Assembly: GCA_030765065.1 (NCBI GenBank) | Contig: CM060990.1 | Location: 497,044,190-497,108,189 of the forward strand | Direction of reading: 5' to 3' | DNA length: 64,000 nucleotides | Origin: Deroplatys truncata | Lineage: Eukaryota > Arthropoda > Insecta > Mantodea > Mantidae | Part shown: positions 1 through 7,067 of the stretch, piece by piece | Layout: each line of letters opens with the position of its first letter | How positions within the stretch are numbered: position 1 is the first letter of the stretch | The notes under the pieces: generated by a model | Told to the model about the DNA's origin: nothing | Databases searched by the model: none | The model's input: only the letters and a program-made list of their open reading frames with translations | Translations under genes and position numbers: made by a program

Positions 1-204
1 ATCGTTGAAGCACATGTTAGATAGCACAAAATGAATTTTTGTTTCGCAGCTGTGAACTCTGGCGGAGACGGATTTTCCGTCGTAGGTGCTGTCGACGAAG
101 CGAAGTGCATAAGGTGTATTTTTATAGGGGTGGCCGTCCACCTCGTAGTTTTTAAACATCTTACTGTCATGGTAGTACACCGACAGGTAATTTCTGTAAC
201 CCAT
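1..204 (-). CDS. Partial protein of the Polinton-type element, unrecognised
   Basis: An open minus-strand frame starts at an ATG at position 204 and runs off the left edge after 68 codons. It is rich in Tyr, Asp and Lys (it begins MGYRNYLSVYYHDSK). I do not recognise the family. A second minus-strand frame starting at an ATG near 265 is also open to the edge, but its composition (Thr, Pro and Ser rich) looks less like a protein. The position downstream of the other genes in the same direction suggests one more element gene. The plus-strand frame at 31-261 is read as its shadow. Confidence 0.45.
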   Translation of the reverse strand, partial: MGYRNYLSVYYHDSKMFKNYEVDGHPYKNTPYALRFVDSTYDGKSVSARVHSCETKIHFVLSNMCFND

Positions 205-274
205 GATGCGGGAGCGAAGGACGCGAGATGTTTGGGTGAGGTGCGGTTGGAACGCTGGTAGAAATACATGCGCA

Positions 275-1123
275 CTAAGGACTATTTTGTGAGATGCGCA
301 GTGCGAAATGGGTGTTGAGGAAATGATGAACCTCGAGGAATGTTCTAAAATTGGCGCACCGTATGTACTTGGTGAACTGCGTGAAATTCATGTCATGTAA
401 GGGAACGTTGGAGGCATGGTTGTGAAGCATGTACTTGTGGTATGCCATGATTTGATTTTGCACGTCCGTCTCTTCCTTCTTTTTGTGATACATGATGTCG
501 GTAATGATGCGCTGCAGGGTATGCAACACGTGCCATTCTTGTTGGTTGAGCGTAACGGATGCGCCTTGCGGTTCTTTGAAAACGAGCTTTAGCTTTCCGA
601 ACACAAACTTAAACACGATGGTGACGCTGTCGCTGAACTGAAATTGCTGTAGACGTCCCTGTGGGTCATTCAAGCGTTTGTGAATGATGGGGATGGCTTC
701 GACGAGTTTGTGCCACTGCGAGGAACTCATGACGACTGCGTTGTGCTGTCCACATTTGGCAATGGTGACGACGAGATGGTGCGGCGGCTGGAGGGAGAAT
801 CCCACACTGACGAATTTAGTTTGTTGCGGGTTGAGGAAGTAGATATCCGCCAGAGGACACACAACTGCACTGTGTTGGAACTGTGCTGGCGGAGCAGGGC
901 TGTCGGGATGCTGTTGGAGGTCGAAGATGGGTAGTTTCCTTTTTTCCCCGGGTTTTGAGGTGGTCGGGGTTTGACATCCGGTTATACTGGAACACACAAA
1001 ACAATAATAATAATGTGAGGGATAGAGAGATAAACGGGATAGAAAAAAGCAAGCTAATACATGGGTGCGGACCTACCTGGTCGGCGTGCTGCATGGCAGC
1101 ATGACTGTATCCGCGTGCTGCAT
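275..1123 (-). CDS. Spliced gene, 252-residue protein with a possible duplicated PC4-like module
   Basis: The ATG at 1123 lies in a good context (ACCATG). Exon 1 (1123-1077) encodes 15 codons plus two bases and ends CAG/GTAGGT. The acceptor is a pyrimidine-rich tract ending TTCCAG at 987, and exon 2 (986-275) continues in the matching phase to a stop, giving 252 residues. The long open frame has no ATG at its own 5' end, which supports splicing. Two segments look like an internal duplication. Each has beta-rich sequence followed by a V-x-M/L-S/N-x-W-H-x-L signature, around SSSQWHKL and NQQEWHVL. That pattern recalls PC4/p15 single-stranded-DNA-binding domains, but the assignment is tentative. 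A TATA-like box lies about 40 bases upstream. Confidence 0.6.
987..1076 (-). other. Probable 90-nt intron in the 252-residue gene
   Basis: The donor is CAG/GTAGGT (cut between 1077 and 1076). The acceptor is TTCCAG at the end of a pyrimidine-rich stretch (cut between 987 and 986). Splicing joins an ATG-led exon of phase 2 to the long open frame in the correct phase. Reading straight through would leave the long frame without an ATG. Confidence 0.6.
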
Positions 1124-1161
1124 GGTACACTCTGAATGAGGCGAGCGGCACCGTGACGTTG

Positions 1162-1170
1162 CTTTTTATA
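1162..1170 (-). promoter_or_regulatory. TATA box for the 252-residue gene
   Basis: The minus strand reads TATAAAAAGC here, about 40 bases upstream of the ATG at 1123. The spacing leaves room for a start site near 1137. The box overlaps the last codons and stop of the predicted second protease exon, so the two genes would share these bases. Confidence 0.5.
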
Positions 1171-1767
1171 TGAGCAGGAGCGTCTTCTGAAAGCACGTGC
1201 AAGACGATGGATTAGCTTAGATGTGCTGAATAGTGACACACACACACACACACACGTACTCACCTTCAAGGGTTGACAAGTTTGCTGAGCGTCAGAGCAC
1301 TTTGCGCGGCATGCGTTTTTGAACGTTTTGCGAATGACGACATCATTATGCGCGTGATTGCTGACGTGAAATTTTGAGAAGAATGTATGCTTGGGTAAGC
1401 CGGAGCAGCGGTGGGTGAGGTAGGCGATGACGTAATGACCGCAAGTGGTGCTGTCGAAACCTTGCAGCCTTCTGGCGTTGGTGGACCAACGCGTCCCGCA
1501 GACCGAATTTAAGAACCGGAGAAAATGGGGCGAAAGCGGTCCTATGCCGTAACTGTCAAAATATTCTGCATGCAAGTTTTTGTCCACAAAGATGCAAACC
1601 CAGTGTTGCCCGGATTTGGTGCTGGGGTCGGTGTTAGCCACTAGCGCCAAGGGAGGCGTTCGAATGCCGTGAAGTACGGGTAGTTTATCGCAGGGGTAGA
1701 CGCCTAAAAAGTGAGAGCGCGTAGAGGGGCATGTCGATAGAAACCGTTGAATTTGAAAGGTGTTCAT
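1166..1767 (-). CDS. Adenain-like cysteine protease
   Basis: This is an adenovirus-protease/Ulp1-type cysteine protease, the maturation protease of Polintons and adintoviruses, expected to cleave capsid precursors. The catalytic set is visible: His55 in GQHWVCIF, Asp71 in EYFDSYG, Gln102 and Cys109 in LQGFDSTTCGHY. The ATG at 1767 overlaps the upstream capsid stop as ATGA. After codon 168 there is a consensus donor (AAG/GTGAGT at 1264/1263). An acceptor at 1187 would add six codons and a stop at 1166, giving 174 residues with a 77-nt intron that holds a CA repeat. Without splicing the frame runs to 1054 through a low-complexity tail of Cys-Val repeats, which looks less likely. Confidence 0.8.
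1236..1255. repeat. CA microsatellite
   Basis: About ten copies of CA lie inside the predicted protease intron, right after the donor on the minus strand. Confidence 0.9.
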
Positions 1768-3049
1768 GATACCAAAATGGATCGGTTGGCGTCGATTTCG
1801 ACCGTGCGATGTATTTCCGCTAGCAGCAGAAGCATGACCGGTTCTGTCAATTTATCGGCAAAACCGATGCTTATAGAGACGGTTCCGTGGCGCTGACCCG
1901 AGATGTGAGACTCGTTAGCGCTCATGTCTGCAGTGAGATCGAAAACCATTATCGTATACCCTTGCGGGTAGATTTCTCTGGAGATGGAGTGTCCCTCGTC
2001 CTTGAAATGAATGCCTAGGCCGTCCTGCAGGGTTTGAAAGCATTGCAAATAGTGTCCCTTTGTAAAGTCGGGTTGCAGAGGTTGGGAGGGAACGGGTTGC
2101 CCGTTCACGTAGAGCTGAAAGAAGTTCATTTTAAAATGTTTCAAGTTGTACGGATTTGAGTTAAAATGGCCGGAATAGGCCTTGTCGGTGACCATGGCTA
2201 CTACCACTCTCCTTGGAACTTGCCCTACGCACACGTCGCTAAACGTCATTGCCCTGGACTCCTTGGGGATGCTGAGAGCGTGAAAGCTGACGTCTTTGAG
2301 ATGGTACTTTGCGTTGCCTTTGCGAGCACGGCCTGGTGCGCGAGCTTTATGGTCGGCGAGGGCCGCACCGATTTTAAGCGCAGCGTGGCAGACACGATGT
2401 CGGCGTACCCCTTAAAGGTATCTACGTCGGAAAACAGATAAAACTGGGGAGAGGCGGGAGTGAGCTTGACGGTCATGCTAACGTTGTTCAAAAGCAGCTT
2501 CTCCTGTCTAAAAAGAGCGTTTGACAGAGGACCGAAGAGCTGTACGACGTTGCTCCCTTTGGTAAACCCCTGACGCCACTGAAAACCCGCATTGGCGATA
2601 AAAGTGTCCATGATGCCTGCCGTGTCCTTTCTCCAGAGGGTAGATTCTAGTTTGGTGTTCATGGCATCTTCGGAGTAATTGAGAAGCGTCTCGAGGTAGG
2701 TTCTATAGGGGTAACCGGCTTGCGGCATGGAGACGATGACGTTATTGAGGGTTACCTCCATCTGTTGAAACAGAGAATTTAAGGCGTTGTTGACCAGAGT
2801 GGCGTTAGCGTCAGCGTTTAAGGCCTCTCCTTTGTCATCTACAATGCGCACCATGAGTTCGAGTACGACGTAGGTCAAGTCTAGGTAATCGTCCGCATTT
2901 CCGGAATAATGAAACGTGATGGGGGCATTTTTCATTAAAGTGTTTTGAGGGTTTAGGTATAGGAACCGTGACTCCTCGATGCTCATCTGAACCGGCACCT
3001 CTGTAAAGAGGTCCAGTTCGGAACTCATGTGGACGGTCGCGTCTGCCAT
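1764..3049 (-). pseudogene. Capsid-type protein (F54H12.2-like), frameshifted
   Basis: Two overlapping frames make up one protein. The first (3049-2246) starts MADATVHMSSELDLF and carries DDYLDLTYVVLELMVR. The second (open before 2249 and ending at 1764) carries GQVPRRVVVAMV and ends in an EID-type motif. From memory this matches the invertebrate family often labelled F54H12.2-like, about 400-450 residues and linked to Polinton-type elements, where it probably acts as a capsid protein. The second frame stays open and family-like upstream of its ATG, back to about 2318-2330, so I place a one-base indel there. The two frames also meet as ATGA at 2246-2249, so a true two-gene reading cannot be fully excluded. 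Whether it is major or minor capsid is uncertain. Confidence 0.65.
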
Positions 3050-3480
3050 TACGAAAATACGTCTTGCACCTTACGCCTACCGCGTTTCAGCTTGGACTGC
3101 TTGCTCTTTTTGGATTTGCTCGGTTTTATTCTCTTGAGGCGCCTGGCGCCGGAACCGAGCATGGCATCGAGCTTTTCGTCGGCTTTTCGCTTTAAATTGT
3201 ATCCGGACTCCTTGAGCCTCCGTTGGAGCGCTTGCTTCGGCGCTGCTCCCGCCACAGTCACATCGGACAGAACGTGAGCGCCCGCCTTTAAGGCCTCCTT
3301 TCCGACTGCTTTTGCTCCGCTCTTTAAAAACGGTAGCAACCTTCTGAAGAGTCCTCCGAGGGCTGAAAAGAGACCGCTGCCTCTTTGGTAGCGCTTGCCC
3401 CTGTAGAGAGTGAAATCGCGATGGTGGAACGCGTCGCCGGTCTGATTGAGGTAGTACCGCGTTACGGCGTGCACGTCCAT
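3049..3480 (-). CDS. Small basic capsid-associated protein (pX/pVI-like)
   Basis: The ATG at 3480 overlaps the upstream stop as TAATG, and the stop overlaps the next ATG the same way. The 143-residue product has a short N-terminal region, a Gly-rich amphipathic stretch (GLFSALGGLFRRLLPFLKSG, about residues 38-57) and a very Lys/Arg-rich C-terminus that resembles a nucleic-acid-binding tail. Small basic or membrane-active core proteins of this type (adenovirus pX or pVI-like) are encoded beside capsid genes in adintoviruses and Polintons. The assignment comes from composition and position, not from a catalytic motif. Confidence 0.6.
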   Translation of the reverse strand: MDVHAVTRYYLNQTGDAFHHRDFTLYRGKRYQRGSGLFSALGGLFRRLLPFLKSGAKAVGKEALKAGAHVLSDVTVAGAAPKQALQRRLKESGYNLKRKADEKLDAMLGSGARRLKRIKPSKSKKSKQSKLKRGRRKVQDVFS

Positions 3481-4502
3481 TACGCCTGTTTCGGACGAAA
3501 AGCGAGAACTATAGTAGAGGAAAATCCGTCGGCGAATGGCAAGAGATCGCCGTAACCGTTCCTTAAATCTATGTTGACCGTCTTGAAGTCTTGCTGAATC
3601 AAGGGTACCCAATTGTGGGGAAAAAACGTCTTTTCGTCGCTCATGTAAGTGTTGTTGCTTCTTTCGTATTCCACGGCCGCGCTCTCTATGACTTGGGCGA
3701 AGGTGTCGCCCACGACTTGCGGGGACACTAGATTACAATAGATGAACATTTCGTAAGGAAACCCCATATAAGGATCTACGGGGTGTTTAGCAGCTTTTTC
3801 GAGAATGACGTTGACGTAGGGCTCGAAACCCAACATTTTTGCCATAGCGGGCGTTAAGAGCAAACAGTGGATGCGGTGTAGAGGTCCCGGAGGGTCTTCC
3901 GATTTTGAAACGTCTCGTTTGGGTCTGACGGAACGAGCCGCCGCGGGTTTCTGCTGCCCCGAAGCCCGGGGCTTCGGTTTCAGTTTCGGCTTGGGTCTCT
4001 GGTGGGGCGCATCGTCGAGAGCTTCGTATTCGCCGACCGCGTACGGTACGACCGTGCGCGCGACATTTTCCACAAACCCGTCGAACGGAATGTCGGGTAG
4101 TGGTTCGGGATGGGCGACGGCGGCATTCACGCCCACCGTCTGCTTGCGCTCGTCGAAGAGGAAGAAGTTTTCCACGTGCAAGTGTTCGAGTAGAACGGCG
4201 TTGACGAGGTTCACCAAGTCTTTGGGATTGTGCACGATGCCTTGCGGCATTTGCAAACTGAATTTGGAATGCGTGGGGAGGAGCGTCATGGTGTACTTGG
4301 TGCCCGCCAGACGGGCATCGTCTGGCGGAAGGTTATAAAATTTCACCGGATACCTGACCTTTTGCAGGGCGACCTCCCATTCTCCCTGCAGAACGATTCT
4401 CTCGGGCAAAATGTTAGAAAATCTGGCCGTGGTGTTGTCGGTAAAGTGTTCCATGGAAGCGTTGCTCACGAGAGTGATGGAGAAGGGCTCGGTCTTAATC
4501 AT
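3480..4502 (-). CDS. Putative capsid-type protein (penton or minor capsid candidate)
   Basis: I choose the ATG at 4502 (MIKTEPFSITLVSNASM), because it overlaps the integrase stop as ATGA. The product is 340 residues. The N-terminal half carries the pattern SNASMEHFTDNTTARFSNIL followed by GEWEVALQKVRYP. From memory this recurs in proteins encoded beside F54H12.2-like genes in invertebrate Polinton-type elements. A Pro/Lys-rich linker follows at about residues 170-205, then a second beta-rich block. A virion structural role is inferred from family memory and from position between integrase and pX-like genes. I cannot say whether it is penton or another capsid subunit. Confidence 0.5.
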   Translation of the reverse strand: MIKTEPFSITLVSNASMEHFTDNTTARFSNILPERIVLQGEWEVALQKVRYPVKFYNLPPDDARLAGTKYTMTLLPTHSKFSLQMPQGIVHNPKDLVNLVNAVLLEHLHVENFFLFDERKQTVGVNAAVAHPEPLPDIPFDGFVENVARTVVPYAVGEYEALDDAPHQRPKPKLKPKPRASGQQKPAAARSVRPKRDVSKSEDPPGPLHRIHCLLLTPAMAKMLGFEPYVNVILEKAAKHPVDPYMGFPYEMFIYCNLVSPQVVGDTFAQVIESAAVEYERSNNTYMSDEKTFFPHNWVPLIQQDFKTVNIDLRNGYGDLLPFADGFSSTIVLAFRPKQA

Positions 4503-5554
4503 GTCGAATCGATGGTCGAAGCCAGAACCCACGAGTTAAACTTTGCCGGATACCCCTTCCACTTTACCAAGACCTGCTTGTGGCGCCCTCGGCCCTTGGT
4601 CTGTAAAACGCGTTCGTTCTTAAACGTCCGAGGTAGCGCGACCTTTTGTAGCTCCTCGGTGTAAAATGTGCCGTCTATGGCTTCTCCGGCCAGATCCTTC
4701 AACTTATATACCACCGGCCGACCGCGCACCACCTCGGCTGTCCGAAATATTTCGTCCGTCCAATTCTGCTCGTAGCCCTTGTCGAAATTCATTTTTTCTT
4801 TAGAGATGCGCACGTGATCGCCGACGGAAAATGTGGGTTTCCCTGCGCGAGGTAGGGTCCTATTTCCGTAGAGATTGCGGTACACTCGTAAAATGTTAGA
4901 TTCGTTCACGTCCTTCGGAGCCATTTTTATGGACCTGTGATGCGAGCTATTGTACGACTCGAGTAAGGCCGGAAGGACTTCCAGGTATCTGTAACTGTTT
5001 TTGTGCGTGAAATACCTCCACATCTTGGTTTTTAAGGTGCGGTTGAAGCGCTCCACGACGCTGGCTTTAACGTTATTTTTGGTTGTGTAATGTTTCACGT
5101 CGTGTTTCTTCAGAAAGTCGCGAAAAGTCTTGTTGGTAAACTCGGTTCCCTTGTCCGTTTGGAGGACCCTGGGGACGCGTTGGGAGAATATGGAGCGAAA
5201 CGCTTGCGCAACCTCGGTACCCAGCTTCGATTTCAGGGGTACGGCCCAAGCATATTTGGAAAATACGTCGATAACGGTCAGAATGTACACGTAAGGTTTG
5301 TTATGTTCCCTCACGCTGTTCATGACGTTTAGATCGGCCTCCCAAAGATCGTCCATATTCGTCACGTGATAACATCTGGTGAGGAACCGCTTTCTGACCT
5401 GTTTGTGCAGAGTGTAACTGTCCTGGGTTTGAAGGAAGGACTCGATGTTCGCCTTAGACGCACCCGTGGCCTTTCGAAGGGGCTTGACCGTACCCAAACC
5501 GGCATAGCGTTCCGGTTTGTCATAGTATCGCCTTAGCGCCTTCCATTCCTTCAT
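4499..5554 (-). CDS. Retroviral-type integrase with C-terminal chromodomain
   Basis: This 351-residue DDE integrase would insert the element into host DNA. The core shows Asp near residue 74 (LWEADLN), Asp near 134 (LQTDKGTEF) and Glu near 168 (ASVVERFNRT), all present. The C-terminus carries a chromodomain (about residues 305-345, with VLVKWKGYPAKFNSWV), which in Polintons and chromoviruses can steer integration to modified chromatin. The N-terminal region before the core has no clear zinc-binding HHCC. The stop overlaps the next ATG as ATGA. The frame is intact. Confidence 0.9.
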   Translation of the reverse strand: MKEWKALRRYYDKPERYAGLGTVKPLRKATGASKANIESFLQTQDSYTLHKQVRKRFLTRCYHVTNMDDLWEADLNVMNSVREHNKPYVYILTVIDVFSKYAWAVPLKSKLGTEVAQAFRSIFSQRVPRVLQTDKGTEFTNKTFRDFLKKHDVKHYTTKNNVKASVVERFNRTLKTKMWRYFTHKNSYRYLEVLPALLESYNSSHHRSIKMAPKDVNESNILRVYRNLYGNRTLPRAGKPTFSVGDHVRISKEKMNFDKGYEQNWTDEIFRTAEVVRGRPVVYKLKDLAGEAIDGTFYTEELQKVALPRTFKNERVLQTKGRGRHKQVLVKWKGYPAKFNSWVLASTIDST

Positions 5555-5557
5555 GCT

Positions 5558-5971
5558 TTACTTGTACAGGGGTTGCCAGACGCGCTTGCGAAAATGGTAC
5601 GACGCGGAAGGCGATTTCGATTTCTTTTTCGGAGTGGCAGGGTTTGCCCTCTTCTTTTTGCGAGGCGAGAGGAGGTTGACCTTTATGGTTCGGGGTTCGA
5701 CCTTCTGCTTCACCGGCAAGCGTTCGTGCACGTCTTCGTAATCGTCGTCGTCGTCGTCGTCGCCGAGGAAGGGCTTTCTGACTTGTGCTACGAGATCGAG
5801 GTAGTTGTCCAATTTATGTTTTACGAGCCGCCACTTTTCGTCGTCAGAGAGCTTTGCGCTCTGCAGGTTCTGAATTTCTTTAGCCAATCTGGATATGGTG
5901 CGGTCTACAGCGTGAAGCTTATCGACGGTCTTCGGTTGCGGTGCAACGAGGATCTGCTTGCCGTACTTCAT
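5558..5971 (-). CDS. Small acidic/basic protein of the element, function unknown
   Basis: The 137-residue frame starts at an ATG (5971) that overlaps the stop of the preceding gene, and ends three bases before the integrase ATG. The N-terminal half is predicted helical (SRLAKEIQNLQSAKLSDDEK). A run of seven Asp is encoded by a GAC/GAT-type triplet repeat near 5741-5762, and a Lys-rich tail follows. From memory similar small proteins sit in this position in other invertebrate Polinton-like elements, but no function is known to me. Confidence 0.55.
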   Translation of the reverse strand: MKYGKQILVAPQPKTVDKLHAVDRTISRLAKEIQNLQSAKLSDDEKWRLVKHKLDNYLDLVAQVRKPFLGDDDDDDDYEDVHERLPVKQKVEPRTIKVNLLSPRKKKRANPATPKKKSKSPSASYHFRKRVWQPLYK

Positions 5972-6228
5972 CCTGTTAGATTCGACACTAGCGCGCCGCC
6001 GAGCGAAGCCAAGACGGGTAGGAGAAATGCCGGCAAAAAACCTCCTTTTTGAACCAAGATGCTCTTCTTCTTCAGAGGAACCCGTTTATCCGTCAACTTC
6101 CTCCAAGAAGCCTTGTGCTTCTTTAGGCGACCCAAGCACTTTGCGGGAAGTTGCACGTGACCTCTGCACACGTTGAGCATGCATTCGCTAATGGCCTTGA
6201 TCAGATCGCCATCGGCATTTTTTAACAA
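5968..6228 (-). CDS. Small protein with hydrophobic C-terminus, function unknown
   Basis: The frame stays open upstream to about 6265, where a TAG lies just before GCGGCTCTGG. No ATG occurs at the 5' end, so a TTG, CTG or spliced start is needed and the true start is unresolved. The visible product has an ISECMLNVCRGHVQLP core, a basic middle and a hydrophobic end (GGFLPAFLLPVLASLGGALV) that could insert in a membrane. Short proteins of this layout recur beside Polinton-like integrase genes, from memory. The stop overlaps the next ATG. Confidence 0.5.
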   Translation of the reverse strand: MLKNADGDLIKAISECMLNVCRGHVQLPAKCLGRLKKHKASWRKLTDKRVPLKKKSILVQKGGFLPAFLLPVLASLGGALVSNLTG

Positions 6229-6378
6229 CGTTTTGCGCAGAGGGGCCTTCGCCTTGGCCAGAGCCGCCTAATTACCGTGCTGTCTCGCTATGCGAGGACT
6301 GGTCAGCGTCGCAAGCCTTAACCTAAGACCCTGCCGGGATAATATAGAACGAAACGAACCCGAGTCCTCTCGGCGGTC

Positions 6379-7011
6379 TCAGTTGGGTACGAAATAAGAG
6401 AGGTTTTCCCCCGGCAGCACGCCGGTTCGATACCTGTATCGGGCGGGCGTGTACTGAGTGCAGTCCAACACGAGATACCCGTGAGGGCGTTCGGTGGCCT
6501 TCTCGAAGGCCTCCAAGAGAAACCTAGAGTTCCTGGGTTCGATCTGCTGGCACAGTCTCTCGATCTGCATCTTGTCCCGGTTGTTCTTGAAGACCACGAC
6601 GTAGTTTGCATTCAGAGAGATGTTGCGATATTTCTGACCCTGCGGAAACACGTTCTGCAGGATGTAGACGATGCCGAAGCGCTTGTGATGGGAGTCTCTG
6701 GTGAAAAAATTGGACACGTCCTTCCCGCCACCCTCCAGCATCAGATCGTCGAGGACGACGAGGTCGTTCTCGCCCACCGAAGCAAGTTCGGGTATGCCCG
6801 CGTGGGTCTCGCAACGCAGAGCCGAGGGTTCGAGTCTCGGCGAATACTCCGGAGGGTGGCACCACAGCACCCTCCTGGGGCGCACGTCGAACATCCGGTG
6901 CGCGTGGCGTAACAGGTTTTTCACGAAGGTCGACTTGCCGCAGCGCGACGGCCCCGCCACGAGCATCGTGCTGGGAAACTCGAATCGCCCCAGGTCTCGG
7001 GGACCGGGCAT
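6379..7011 (-). CDS. A32/FtsK-HerA-like packaging ATPase
   Basis: This 210-residue P-loop ATPase would pump the genome into the capsid, as poxvirus A32 and Polinton ATPases are thought to do. Walker A is GPSRCGKST at about residues 20-28. Walker B is LVVLDDLM at about residues 84-91. The downstream stretch with YILQNVF fits the sensor region of this family. The start ATG at 7011 follows the polymerase stop by 56 bases. The frame is intact and of usual length for the family (200-250 residues). Confidence 0.88.
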   Translation of the reverse strand: MPGPRDLGRFEFPSTMLVAGPSRCGKSTFVKNLLRHAHRMFDVRPRRVLWCHPPEYSPRLEPSALRCETHAGIPELASVGENDLVVLDDLMLEGGGKDVSNFFTRDSHHKRFGIVYILQNVFPQGQKYRNISLNANYVVVFKNNRDKMQIERLCQQIEPRNSRFLLEAFEKATERPHGYLVLDCTQYTPARYRYRTGVLPGENLSYFVPN

Positions 7012-7067
7012 CGTCTCCTCAGGGCGCCCGGTTCGAAATGACTTTGGCGCGGCTGTAGACGTCTCAT

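Noticed and set aside
31-261. Plus-strand open frame of 76 codons
   Set aside because: It lies opposite a better minus-strand frame that runs in the direction of all other genes of the element.
2246-2249. Reading the capsid-type protein as two separate genes joined by ATGA
   Set aside because: The second frame remains open and family-like upstream of its ATG, which fits one gene with an indel better. The alternative is noted in the feature.
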